Of a DNA stretch of 64,000 nt, positions 27,207-40,008 are shown one piece after another. The notes below the pieces were generated by a model. That model did no database searches. It had not been told where the DNA came from and saw nothing but the letters and a program-made list of their open reading frames with translations. The position numbers and the translations under genes are program-made. How positions within the stretch are numbered: the stretch's first letter is position 1; the number at the start of each line of letters is the position of its first letter. This DNA comes from Microvirga calopogonii (GTDB lineage: Bacteria; Pseudomonadota; Alphaproteobacteria; Rhizobiales; Beijerinckiaceae): assembly GCF_003347665.1 (NCBI RefSeq), contig NZ_QDGA01000002.1, positions 124,001-188,000 on the forward strand, written 5' to 3'.

Positions 27207-28193
27207 ATGGGACTCATGTCAAGCAGCGCCACACAAAATGTTCTCGATCTGGTCCTTCCCGGCGCGGATGACACCCGCCGCGAGGCCATGGCCTGGCTCG
27301 CTTCCCTGGCCAAGGAGCGGCGGCTCTCGGCGAAGACCGTCGAGGCCTATGCGCGGGATCTGCGCCAGTTCCTCGCCTTTCTCACCAACCATCTCGGCGA
27401 GCCGCCGAGCGTCAAGGGCATCTTGAGCCTGAAGCCGATGGACATTCGCTCCTTCCTGGCGGCACGGCGGATGGATTCGGTCGGAAGCCGCTCGCTCATG
27501 CGCCAGCTCGCGGCCCTGCGCTCCTTCGCCCGGCACCTGGAGCGGGAGGGCCACGGCACGGCCTCGGCTTTTGCCGCGATTCGCACCCCGAAGGTGGACA
27601 AGAACCTGCCGCGTCCCCTCTCCGCCTCCTCGGCCGTCGCGTTGACGAACGCCGACACGCGGGCGTCCGAGGACCGAAAACCCTGGATCCTGGCCCGCGA
27701 TGCCGCCGTGCTCTCATTGCTTTACGGGGCGGGCCTGCGCATTTCGGAGGCGCTCGGCCTCCAGCGGCGCGATGCGCCGGTGGACGGCACCGACACGGTC
27801 ACGGTCACCGGCAAGGGCGGCAAGATGCGCAGCGTGCCGGTGATTCCGCCGATCCGGCGTGCCGTCGAGGAATACCTGCAGCTCTGCCCTTATGCGATTC
27901 CGCCCGAGGGCCCGCTCTTCGTCGGGGCGCGGGGAGGTCCTCTCTCGCCGCGCATCATCCAGCTCGCCGTCGAGGAGCTGCGTGGAGCGCTCGGCCTGCC
28001 GGACAGCGCCACGCCCCATGCCCTGCGCCATTCCTTCGCGACGCATCTTCTCGCCAGGGGCGGCGACCTGCGCGGCATCCAGGAACTCCTCGGCCACGCC
28101 TCGCTCTCGACCACGCAGCTCTACACGAAGGTGGATGCGGCACGATTGATGGATGCCTTCAACGGGGCGCATCCGCGGGCACGGGTGAAGTGA
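27207..28193 (+). CDS. xerC: Tyrosine recombinase XerC
   Basis: A 328-residue site-specific recombinase that resolves chromosome dimers at dif together with XerD. The N-terminal core-binding SAM-like domain spans about 25-120. The catalytic set is complete: R near 178 in GAGLRISEALG, K in GKGGKMR, H271 and R274 in HALRHSFATHLL, H297 in LGHAS and the nucleophile Y306. Position next to priA and the atp operon and the standard length argue against a phage integrase. ATG 27216 is an alternative start. Confidence 0.92.
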   Translation: MGLMSSSATQNVLDLVLPGADDTRREAMAWLASLAKERRLSAKTVEAYARDLRQFLAFLTNHLGEPPSVKGILSLKPMDIRSFLAARRMDSVGSRSLMRQLAALRSFARHLEREGHGTASAFAAIRTPKVDKNLPRPLSASSAVALTNADTRASEDRKPWILARDAAVLSLLYGAGLRISEALGLQRRDAPVDGTDTVTVTGKGGKMRSVPVIPPIRRAVEEYLQLCPYAIPPEGPLFVGARGGPLSPRIIQLAVEELRGALGLPDSATPHALRHSFATHLLARGGDLRGIQELLGHASLSTTQLYTKVDAARLMDAFNGAHPRARVK

Positions 28194-28349
28194 GCGTCAG
28201 GCGCCATTCGGGATGCGCGGCCGCTCCGCCGGCATGTACCGGATAGGGACTGGGTTGCCCTCGCTCCTTGTGGGGGAGAGGGTTGGTCTTGCTTCGCCCT
28301 ACGGCCGAACCCGGTGCGTCAAATGCTCCGCCCAACCGACACCCTCGCC

Positions 28350-28438
28350 GTCATCACAGGGCTTGTCCCGGTGATCTCGATGGATTGAAGCGCAGCGCCA
28401 TTCGGATCGAGAGGGCCGCCACAGGGCCGGCCATGACG
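28350..28438. repeat. Dispersed paired-palindrome repeat, family B, copy 4
   Basis: About 89 bp: GTCATCACAGGGCTTGTCCC, linker with TGGATTGAAGCGC, then GGGCCGGCCATGACGG. It is the first element of the gene-free stretch 28194-29371 between the convergent xerC and tdk genes. I see nothing before it (28194-28349) beyond unstructured GC-rich sequence. Confidence 0.8.
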
Positions 28439-28458
28439 GCTCGCGTAACGATCCCGGT

Positions 28459-28583
28459 GTCATTCCCGCGCAGGCGGGAACCCATAACCGCGACGTCTCA
28501 AGACAGGACGAGCCGCGTTGCGTCTCGTTTTGCACCGTCGGCGGCTCTGGGTCCCGGGTTCCGCTGCGCGACCTCGGGATGAC
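28459..28583. repeat. Dispersed palindromic repeat, family C
   Basis: Starts with GTCATTCCCGCGCAGGCGGG and ends with TCCCGGGTTCCGCTGCGCGA followed by CTCGGGATGACGG. The two ends are palindromic and inverted relative to each other, as in REP pairs. This is the only copy in the window. Confidence 0.7.
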
Positions 28584-28599
28584 GGCGGGTGTGTCTGAT

Positions 28600-28866
28600 A
28601 TCAAAGAGCCAGCACCTGTGGGCCCGCAGCTTGCGCTGCGAGCCTGCAGGGCTCGAGGGAGGTGCGAGAGGCCGCCGGCTCGATGCTAGGGTTGAGTGGA
28701 AGAGCCGGACGGCGCCTCGCACGCGGGATTTTTAGGCGTTTCGACTTGGCAGCCCACAGGCACCAAGGGCCTCCTGTCCGCCGGCTGCGTGACCGGCGGG
28801 CAGGCCCGCTCCCTGCCCCGACACTCGTGACGCCTCGCGAAGCGCGCCCCTCGGCGGGCGGGGATG
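28600..28866 (-). ncRNA. Candidate structured non-coding RNA, family not recognised
   Basis: Roughly 265 nt downstream of a consensus-like minus-strand promoter, with no convincing reading frame. In transcript order it holds: a hairpin GGGCAGG/CCTGCCC near 28817-28800; a hairpin CCGCCGG/CCGGCGG near 28799-28778; then a domain closed by CCTGTGGGC (28752-28760) pairing with GCCCACAGG (28615-28623). Inside this domain are an imperfect stem of about 20 bp (28662-28681 with 28701-28721) carrying a 20-nt loop, and two small hairpins, CGAGCC/GGCTCG and GCAGC/GCTGC. It lacks RNase P, SRP RNA and tmRNA signature sequences. The 3' end is not defined; there is no T-tract terminator. No gene lies downstream on this strand before the xerC 3' end, so a cis-acting leader is unlikely. 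Confidence 0.5.
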
Positions 28867-28872
28867 GGCAAT

Positions 28873-28901
28873 GATATAGCCGAGCTTGAGCCCGCTGTCA
28901 A
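28873..28901 (-). promoter_or_regulatory. Consensus-like sigma70 promoter facing the candidate RNA
   Basis: Perfect -35 TTGACA at 28896-28901, 17-bp spacer, and -10 TATATC at 28873-28878, predicting initiation near 28866. It is the best sigma70 match I noticed in the window and points away from any annotated gene. Confidence 0.65.
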
Positions 28902-28944
28902 GAACAAAGTGGGAACATTGCGTCCAGCCAACCACCGTCTCGAC

Positions 28945-29047
28945 GTCATCACCTCCCCGGACTTGATCCGGGGACCCGTGCCGGTGATCCCGATCGGAAG
29001 AGTGCGCCTTTCCAATCGGGATGGCCGGCACAAGGCCGGCCATGACG
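28945..29047. repeat. Dispersed paired-palindrome repeat, family B, copy 5 (extended)
   Basis: About 103 bp: GTCATCACCTCCCCGGACTT with an additional CCGGACTTGATCCGG palindrome, then the common linker and GGCCGGCACAAGGCCGGCC ATGACG. Confidence 0.8.
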
Positions 29048-29136
29048 GGGGAGAGGATGGAAAGGGAGCGCTCCTCTCAGCCCCCTCTCCAACGCTCATC
29101 CTGAGAGGCTGGCTCGTCAAGCGGCGCGGGTGCTTC

Positions 29137-29247
29137 CCTCCCCCTTGTGGGGAGGGGTGGCTGCGCAAGCAGCCGGGGTGGGGGTGTCGGCGCCAGACCT
29201 TCATAGGCTATCGCTCACACCCCCACCTCCTCCCCACAAGGGGGAGG
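29137..29247. repeat. Palindromic repeat family D, copy 1
   Basis: Bounded by a perfect 19-bp inverted repeat, CCTCCCCCTTGTGGGGAGG at 29137-29155 and its complement at 29229-29247. Between the arms lies GGGTGGGGGTGTCGGCGCC, shared with the element at 41381-41532. Confidence 0.8.
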
Positions 29248-29271
29248 AGAGCAGGACGGTGCTTCACACAA

Positions 29272-29303
29272 GCGGGATGGCCGGCACAAGGCCGGCCATG
29301 ACG
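29272..29303. repeat. Half-unit of family B repeat
   Basis: A single palindrome GGCCGGCACAAGGCCGGCC with ATGACG, without its partner, directly after the family D element. Confidence 0.7.
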
Positions 29304-29371
29304 CGCGGGGGTCTCAGTCCCGCACTTCGTACACGGGATCACACTGTCGCGTCGTAACACCCTCTCGTCGG

Positions 29372-29995
29372 CTACTCCGCCGCGATCGGATGCGCGAGCA
29401 GCTGGCGCGCGGCGGGGCCGATATCGCCTTGCGTCCAGTGGGGACGGCAGACGGACACGTAGCGGCCCTCGCCGCCGATCTCCACCACTTCGCCCGAGCG
29501 CACGGCCTCGCCGTTGCGGTCGTATTTCAGGATCATCGTGGCCTTGCGGCCGCAATGGCAGAGCTGCTTGATCTCCTGAAAATCCTCGGCCAGCGCCATG
29601 ATGGTCGCGATGGCGTCGCTGAACAGCGTGCCGTACACGTTGTTCTTCAGCCCATAGGCCATGACGGGAATTTTGAGCTCGTCGACGATCCAGGCCAGCT
29701 GACGGACCTGATCGGCCGTCATGAACTGGACCTCGTCGATCAGAACGACCGTCACCTTCTTCCTGGCATGCTCCGCCGCGACGATGGCCGCGATATCCTC
29801 GTCCTTGCGCAGCGGGATCGCATCGGCCTCGAGGCCGATGCGGGACTTCACCTTGCCGACACCGAAACGGTCGTCGATTAGGCTCGTGAACAGCAGCACG
29901 TGGCCGCCGTTCTCGATGTAGTTGTAACGAACCTGCAGGAGATGGGTCGTCTTGCCTGCATTCATCACCGAATGGATGAAGTGAAGCTTTGCCAT
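29372..29995 (-). CDS. tdk: Thymidine kinase
   Basis: A 207-residue type II thymidine kinase that phosphorylates thymidine in the salvage pathway. Walker A MNAGKTTHLL is at 11-20, the IDEVQFM motif near 86, the ribose/thymidine region contains YGLKNNVYG, and a zinc-binding lasso is marked by CHCGRKAT and CRPHW. It lies 9 bp after the stop codon of lpd on the same strand and is probably the last gene of that transcript. Confidence 0.92.
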   Translation of the reverse strand: MAKLHFIHSVMNAGKTTHLLQVRYNYIENGGHVLLFTSLIDDRFGVGKVKSRIGLEADAIPLRKDEDIAAIVAAEHARKKVTVVLIDEVQFMTADQVRQLAWIVDELKIPVMAYGLKNNVYGTLFSDAIATIMALAEDFQEIKQLCHCGRKATMILKYDRNGEAVRSGEVVEIGGEGRYVSVCRPHWTQGDIGPAARQLLAHPIAAE

Positions 29996-30004
29996 GAATC
30001 CATA

Positions 30005-31405
30005 TTACATATGGATGGCGCGCTTCTCCACCGCCAAAGCGGCTTCCTTCACAGCTTCCGCAAGCGTCGGATGCGCGTGGCAGGTGCGGGCCATGTCTTC
30101 CGACGAACCGCCGAACTCCATGGTGATCGCTGCCTCGTGGATGAGGTTGCCGGCTTCCGGGCCGATGATGTGGACGCCGAGCACCTTGTCGGTGCTCGCA
30201 TCGGCCAGGATCTTCACGAAACCGTCCGTGGTGCGGTTCACCTTGGCACGGCCGTTGGCCGTGAAGGGGAACTTGCCGACGTTGTAGGCGACGCCCGCGG
30301 CCTTCAGTTCCTCCTCCGTCTTGCCGATGGAGGCGACCTCGGGGAACGTGTAGACCACGCTCGGGATCACGTCGTAGTTCACGTGGCCCGCCTTGCCGGC
30401 GATGATTTCGGCCACGGCAACGCCCTCGTCCTCCGCCTTGTGGGCGAGCATGGGGCCGGCGATCACGTCGCCGATGGCGTAGATGCCGGTCACGTTGGTG
30501 GAGAAATGCGAATCCGTCTGGATGCGGCCGCGATTGTCGAGCTGGACGCCCACGTGATCGAGGCCGAGGCCCTGCGTGTAGGGCACGCGGCCGATGGCGA
30601 CGAGCACCACGTCGGCCTCGATGGTCTCAGCCGCACCGCCGGCGGCCGGCTCGAAGGTGAGCGTCGCGCCGGTGGCGGTCTTTTCCACCTTGGTGACCTT
30701 GGAGCCGAGCTTGAACTGGAAGCCCTGCTTGGCGAGGATGCGCTGGAAGTTCTTGGCGACCTCACCGTCCATGCCGGGCAGGATGCGGTCGAGATATTCC
30801 ACCACCGTCACCTCGGAACCGAGGCGGCGCCACACGGAACCGAGCTCCAGGCCGATCACGCCGGCGCCGATGACCACGAGGCGCTTCGGCACGCTCTCGA
30901 GTTCGAGCGCGCCCGTGGACGAGACCACGATCTTTTCGTCGATCTCGATGCCGGGCAGGCGGGTCACGTCCGAACCCGTGGCGATGATGATGTTCTTGGT
31001 CTCGAGAATCTGGTTCGAACCGTCCTCGCCCGTCACTTCCACCTGGCCGGGAGCCGCGATGCGCGCGGTGCCGATGAAGGCATCGATCTTGTTCTTCTTG
31101 AGCAGGAACTCGACGCCCTTGGTGTTGCCGTCGACGCCTTCCTGCTTGAAGGCCTGCATGGTGTTGAGGTCGAGGGTCGGCGCCGACACGCCGATGCCGA
31201 GGCCGGCGAAATGATCGCGCGCTTCCTCGAACATGTGCGAGGCGTGCAGCAGGGCCTTCGAGGGAATGCAGCCCACATTGAGGCAGGTGCCGCCATGGGT
31301 CTTGCGCTTCTCGACGACGGCGGTCTTCAGGCCGAGCTGCGCGGCCCGGATGGCGGCCACGTAGCCGCCGGGGCCGGTGCCGATGACGATAACATCGTAG
31401 GACAT
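30005..31405 (-). CDS. lpd: Dihydrolipoyl dehydrogenase (E3)
   Basis: A 466-residue flavoprotein that reoxidises dihydrolipoamide for the 2-oxoglutarate dehydrogenase complex. The FAD-binding GTGPGG is at the N-terminus, the redox-active cysteines are C41 and C46 in [13 protein letters not shown], the NAD-binding [13 protein letters not shown] follows, and the C-terminal [13 protein letters not shown] supplies the active-site His-Glu pair. The start at 31405 (GAGGGG upstream) is chosen over an extension to 31498 that would translate a family B repeat. Confidence 0.95.
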   Translation of the reverse strand: MSYDVIVIGTGPGGYVAAIRAAQLGLKTAVVEKRKTHGGTCLNVGCIPSKALLHASHMFEEARDHFAGLGIGVSAPTLDLNTMQAFKQEGVDGNTKGVEFLLKKNKIDAFIGTARIAAPGQVEVTGEDGSNQILETKNIIIATGSDVTRLPGIEIDEKIVVSSTGALELESVPKRLVVIGAGVIGLELGSVWRRLGSEVTVVEYLDRILPGMDGEVAKNFQRILAKQGFQFKLGSKVTKVEKTATGATLTFEPAAGGAAETIEADVVLVAIGRVPYTQGLGLDHVGVQLDNRGRIQTDSHFSTNVTGIYAIGDVIAGPMLAHKAEDEGVAVAEIIAGKAGHVNYDVIPSVVYTFPEVASIGKTEEELKAAGVAYNVGKFPFTANGRAKVNRTTDGFVKILADASTDKVLGVHIIGPEAGNLIHEAAITMEFGGSSEDMARTCHAHPTLAEAVKEAALAVEKRAIHM

Positions 31406-31423
31406 TGATTTACCCCTCACTTC

Positions 31424-31511
31424 GTCATCACGGGCCTTGTGCCGGTGATCCCGATACGGTGAAGCACGGAGCCCCTCCGATCGAGATGGCCGGGACAAGC
31501 CCGGCCATGAC
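31424..31511. repeat. Dispersed paired-palindrome repeat, family B, copy 6, inside the suc operon
   Basis: About 88 bp between the sucB stop codon and the lpd start, GTCATCACGGGCCTTGTGCC to GGGACAAGCCCGGCCATGAC. Confidence 0.85.
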
Positions 31512-31527
31512 AGACATGGTGAAAAAC

Positions 31528-32766
31528 TTACAGATCCAGAACGAGGCGGGCCGGATCCTCCAGCGCGTCCTTGACGCGCACGAGGAAGGTCACGGCTTCC
31601 TTGCCGTCGACGATGCGGTGATCGTAGGAGAGCGCGAGATACATCATCGGGCGCACGACGATCTGGCCGTTGCGGACCACCGGACGCTCCTCGATGCGGT
31701 GCATGCCGAGAATACCCGATTGCGGCGCGTTGAGGATCGGCGTCGACATCAGCGAGCCGTAGATGCCGCCGTTGGTGATCGTGAAGGTGCCGCCCTGCAT
31801 CTCGTCGATGGAGAGCTTGCCGTCACGGGCGCGGCGGCCGAAATCGGCGATCTTCTTCTCGATGTCGGCGATCGAGAGATTGTCCGCATCGCGCACCACC
31901 GGAACCACGAGGCCCTTCTCGGTGCCGACCGCGATGCCGATATGGTAGTAGTTCTTGTAGACGAGATCCTGGCCGTCGATCTCGGCATTCACCGCCGGGA
32001 CGTCCTTGAGTGCCTGGATCACCGCCTTGGTGAAGAAGCCCATGAAACCGAGCTTGGTGCCGTGCTTCTTCTCAAACACGTCCTTGTACTGGCTGCGCAG
32101 GTTCATGACCGCGCTCATGTCCACGTCGTTGAACGTGGTGAGCATGGCGGCGGTGTTCTGCGCGTCCTTCAGGCGGCGCGCGATGGTCTGACGAAGCTTC
32201 GTCATCTTCACGCGCTCTTCACGCTCCGCATCGACCGGAGCCGAGGGAGCACGCACCTGAACGGGAGCAGCCGGCGCGGCAGCCGAAGCGCCGCCCGTTG
32301 CGATGGCGGCGAGCATGTCGCCCTTGGTCACGCGGCCGTCCTTGCCGGAGCCGGCGACGCCCGCCGGGCTCACGCCACTCTCGGCCGCGAGACGGGCGAC
32401 GGCCGGGCCGTGGTCCTTGGCGGCGCCGGGGGCAGCGGCAGCCGGGGCAGGAGCGGGAGCAGCAGCGACGGGGGCAGGAGCAGCCTTGGGCGCTTCTGCC
32501 TTGGATGCGGCGGGAGCCGCCGCAGCACCGCCTTCGACGATGGAGCCGAGCACCGCGCCGGGGCTCACCGTCTCACCGTCCTTGGCCACGATGTCGCCGA
32601 GGGTGCCGCTCGCGGGAGCGTTGACCTCGAGCGTCACCTTGTCGGTCTCGAGCTCGAGCACGGGCTCGTCGGCCTTCACGGGGTCGCCGGGCTTCTTGAA
32701 CCAGCGGCCGATGGTGGCCTCTGACACGGATTCGCCAAGGGTGGGTACGCGGATTTCGGTTGCCAT
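31528..32766 (-). CDS. sucB: Dihydrolipoyllysine succinyltransferase (2-oxoglutarate dehydrogenase E2)
   Basis: A 412-residue E2 core protein. The N-terminal lipoyl domain (1-77) has the lipoylated lysine K43 in ETDKVTLEV. An Ala/Pro-rich linker leads to the E3-binding domain (about 120-155, [20 protein letters not shown]), followed by a second linker and the catalytic domain ending with H383 and D387 in SYDHRIVDG. It transfers succinyl groups from lipoamide to CoA. It follows sucA by 68 bp. Confidence 0.96.
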   Translation of the reverse strand: MATEIRVPTLGESVSEATIGRWFKKPGDPVKADEPVLELETDKVTLEVNAPASGTLGDIVAKDGETVSPGAVLGSIVEGGAAAAPAASKAEAPKAAPAPVAAAPAPAPAAAAPGAAKDHGPAVARLAAESGVSPAGVAGSGKDGRVTKGDMLAAIATGGASAAAPAAPVQVRAPSAPVDAEREERVKMTKLRQTIARRLKDAQNTAAMLTTFNDVDMSAVMNLRSQYKDVFEKKHGTKLGFMGFFTKAVIQALKDVPAVNAEIDGQDLVYKNYYHIGIAVGTEKGLVVPVVRDADNLSIADIEKKIADFGRRARDGKLSIDEMQGGTFTITNGGIYGSLMSTPILNAPQSGILGMHRIEERPVVRNGQIVVRPMMYLALSYDHRIVDGKEAVTFLVRVKDALEDPARLVLDL

Positions 32767-32834
32767 GGTCGTCTTTGGGTCTTGCGGGGCTTGAGGTTAA
32801 GCCCCTCGGAATGGGGAGAGGACTTTCGCGGTTT

Positions 32835-35795
<2,961 letters not shown>

Positions 35796-35821
35796 GGCAA
35801 CCTACAATCCAAAAGCTGTTT

Positions 35822-35845
35822 GGCCGCCCCATCGTCGGGGCGGCC
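35822..35845 (-). other. Strong stem-loop in the sucD-sucA gap
   Basis: A perfect nine-base-pair stem GGCCGCCCC/GGGGCGGCC around a six-base loop, between the sucD stop and sucA start. No T-tract follows on the minus strand (AAACAGC), so it is more likely a stability or processing element than a terminator. Confidence 0.7.
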
Positions 35846-35851
35846 TGTTCG

Positions 35852-36739
35852 TTATCGACCCTTGAGAACCTCGACCAGGGTCTTGCCGAGTCGTGCCGGC
35901 GACGGGGACACGCGGATGCCCGCGGCCTCCATGGCGGCGATCTTGTCTTCCGCGCCGCCCTTGCCGCCGGAGATGATGGCGCCGGCATGGCCCATGCGGC
36001 GTCCGGGAGGAGCCGTGCGGCCGGCGATGAAGCCGACCATCGGCTTCTTGCGGCCCTTCTTGGCCTCGCGGGCGATGAACTCGGCCGCCTCTTCCTCGGC
36101 CGAGCCACCGATCTCGCCGATCATGACGATCGACTCGGTCTTGGGATCGGAGAGGAACATGTCGAGCATCTCGATGAACTCGGTGCCCTTCACCGGGTCG
36201 CCCCCGATGCCGACCGCGGTGGTCTGGCCGAGGCCTTCATTGGTGGTCTGGAACACGGCCTCGTAGGTGAGCGTGCCGGAGCGCGACACGATGCCGACGG
36301 AGCCGGGCTTGAAGATGTTGGCCGGCATGATGCCGATCTTCGACTCGCCCGCGGTCACGATGCCCGGGCAGTTCGGGCCGATGAGGCGCGACTTGGAGCC
36401 TTCGAGCGCCCGCTTCACGCGCACCATGTCGAGCACCGGGATGCCTTCGGTGATGCAGACGATGAGCGGGATCTCGGCCTGGATCGCCTCGCAGATGGCA
36501 TCAGCCGCGCCCGGCGGCGGAACGTAGACCACCGAAGCGTCGGCGCCGGTCGCTTCGCGCGCTTCCATGACCGTGTCGAACACGGGCAGGTTCAGGTGCG
36601 TCGAGCCGCCTTTGCCGGGCGAGGTGCCGCCGACCATCTTGGTGCCGTAGGCGATGGCCTGCTCGGAGTGGAAGGTCCCGTTCTTGCCGGTGAAGCCCTG
36701 GCAGATGACCTTGGTGTCTTTGTTGATGAGGATGGACAT
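35852..36739 (-). CDS. sucD: Succinyl-CoA synthetase subunit alpha
   Basis: A 295-residue subunit. It holds the CoA-binding Rossmann domain ([19 protein letters not shown]), [19 protein letters not shown], and the phosphohistidine loop [14 protein letters not shown] near residue 246. With SucC it interconverts succinyl-CoA and succinate with substrate-level phosphorylation of ADP or GDP. It begins 12 bp after sucC. Confidence 0.97.
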   Translation of the reverse strand: MSILINKDTKVICQGFTGKNGTFHSEQAIAYGTKMVGGTSPGKGGSTHLNLPVFDTVMEAREATGADASVVYVPPPGAADAICEAIQAEIPLIVCITEGIPVLDMVRVKRALEGSKSRLIGPNCPGIVTAGESKIGIMPANIFKPGSVGIVSRSGTLTYEAVFQTTNEGLGQTTAVGIGGDPVKGTEFIEMLDMFLSDPKTESIVMIGEIGGSAEEEAAEFIAREAKKGRKKPMVGFIAGRTAPPGRRMGHAGAIISGGKGGAEDKIAAMEAAGIRVSPSPARLGKTLVEVLKGR

Positions 36740-36751
36740 CAGCTCGAAACC

Positions 36752-37951
<1,200 letters not shown>

Positions 37952-37988
37952 TCGTTTCTCTCCGCGTCAGCGGTTGAAGGCGTGCGGA

Positions 37989-38005
37989 CCGGGCTGAACG
38001 CCCGG
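37989..38005 (-). other. Small hairpin in the mdh-sucC gap
   Basis: Six-base-pair stem CCGGGC/GCCCGG with a five-base loop and no T-tract; probably an mRNA 3'-end stabiliser for mdh or without function. Confidence 0.35.
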
Positions 38006-38025
38006 CCCCGACGTCTTGAGGAATT

Positions 38026-39090
<1,065 letters not shown>

Positions 39091-39199
39091 TTAACAGGCA
39101 AGGCATTCCGGCCCTGGGAAAGTCTCGGCAAGCCTAACGGTTCTAAAATACTTCGCGTTTACAGCGGCTTGAGCCTGTCGAAGGTCGTTGAATTTTTCT

Positions 39200-39223
39200 G
39201 TTACAAATTACAGATTTTGTAAC
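39200..39223. promoter_or_regulatory. AT-rich palindrome upstream of mdh, next to the tetR gene
   Basis: Perfect eight-base arms GTTACAAA (39200-39207) and TTTGTAAC (39216-39223) with an eight-base spacer, followed by another TGTTAC. It lies 6 bp beyond the tetR stop codon and about 210 bp upstream of mdh. It could be an operator or a weak 3' hairpin. Confidence 0.4.
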
Positions 39224-39228
39224 TCATG

Positions 39229-39837
39229 TTACACGCTACCGTTCGCCAGCGCCCGCAGGACGACCCGGATCATGGTCGCGAGGCGCTGGTCGAGGATGTC
39301 CTGGGGCACCTCGGCGTCCAGCCGCACGGTCAGGGGATTGATGAAACGATAGACGGAATCCGTGATGAAACCGTGAGCTTTCTCTCGGTCCCGGGGGTCG
39401 AACTTGGCCGTCGCGATCCCCTCGTCAAGCACCCGGTCGATCAGCAGGCGCATCCGGGACCGGTGTTTGCGGATGAGGGGGCGGGAGGTCTCGGTGGCCG
39501 AGCAATAGACGTCGAACAGATGCCGGTCTTCCTTCAGGAGATCCCGGTGGATGCGCGCCCAGGCCTGGATCAGGCGCTCCAGCTTGTCGTCGGCGGGATC
39601 GGGGGAATCCGCGACGTCCGCGATGGTCGCCTCCATCCTCCGCAGCCATTGCCCGGCGACCGCGTCGATGAGGGCCGCCTTGTTGGCGAAGTAGCGGTAG
39701 ACATTGGCATGGGTCATGCCGGACGCGTCTGCGATACCGACCACGGTGACGTGCTTGGAGCCGTGGCGACGCAGCTGATCGGCGGCGATGTTGAGGAGCC
39801 GTGTCTCCACAGGCATCGTATGGCGCACGTTCTTCAT
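39229..39837 (-). CDS. TetR/AcrR-family transcriptional regulator
   Basis: A 202-residue repressor-type protein. The N-terminal helix-turn-helix (residues about 8-55) contains VTVVGIADASGMTHANVYRYF, split here as VGIADASGMTHANVYRYF and the preceding VT. The C-terminal ligand domain is variable and gives no hint of the effector. It is divergent from an NRAMP-like transporter gene (171-bp gap), the likeliest target, and lies upstream of mdh on the same strand. I use ATG 39837; ATG 39816 is also possible. Confidence 0.85.
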   Translation of the reverse strand: MKNVRHTMPVETRLLNIAADQLRRHGSKHVTVVGIADASGMTHANVYRYFANKAALIDAVAGQWLRRMEATIADVADSPDPADDKLERLIQAWARIHRDLLKEDRHLFDVYCSATETSRPLIRKHRSRMRLLIDRVLDEGIATAKFDPRDREKAHGFITDSVYRFINPLTVRLDAEVPQDILDQRLATMIRVVLRALANGSV

Positions 39838-39929
39838 GACATCCGGTCCGGGGCGGCCGCTTGCGTGAAGCGGGATCGATCGGGGCCTCGTTAGCACGAA
39901 GTGAGGATGCCGGGCCAGAATGGTTCCAC

Positions 39930-39959
39930 TTGACGGACCTGTGTCCCATCGCGCCTACT
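39930..39959 (+). promoter_or_regulatory. Candidate promoter of the NRAMP-like gene
   Basis: TTGACG at 39930-39935 and CCTACT at 39954-39959 with an 18-bp spacer, ending 49 bp before the GTG start. Both hexamers resemble alphaproteobacterial sigma70 sites. Confidence 0.4.
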
Positions 39960-40008
39960 GTCCGGACCCTTGAGTGATCAGCACCCAGGCTCCTTTGTGA
40001 CGTAACCC

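Noticed and set aside
27207..28193. A phage or genomic-island integrase
   Set aside because: Length, catalytic motifs and the priA/atp neighbourhood fit housekeeping XerC; there is no cargo or attachment duplication nearby.
28600..28866. Identification of the structured RNA as tmRNA, RNase P RNA, SRP RNA or a cobalamin riboswitch
   Set aside because: The tag codons and T-arm of tmRNA, the GAGGAAAGTCCGGGC core of RNase P, the GGAAGCAG loop of SRP RNA and the B12 box are all absent on both strands.
28686..29301. Frames of 100-170 codons on both strands in the xerC-tdk gap
   Set aside because: They translate palindromic repeats and the candidate RNA, giving Arg/Gly/Pro-rich sequence without ribosome-binding sites.
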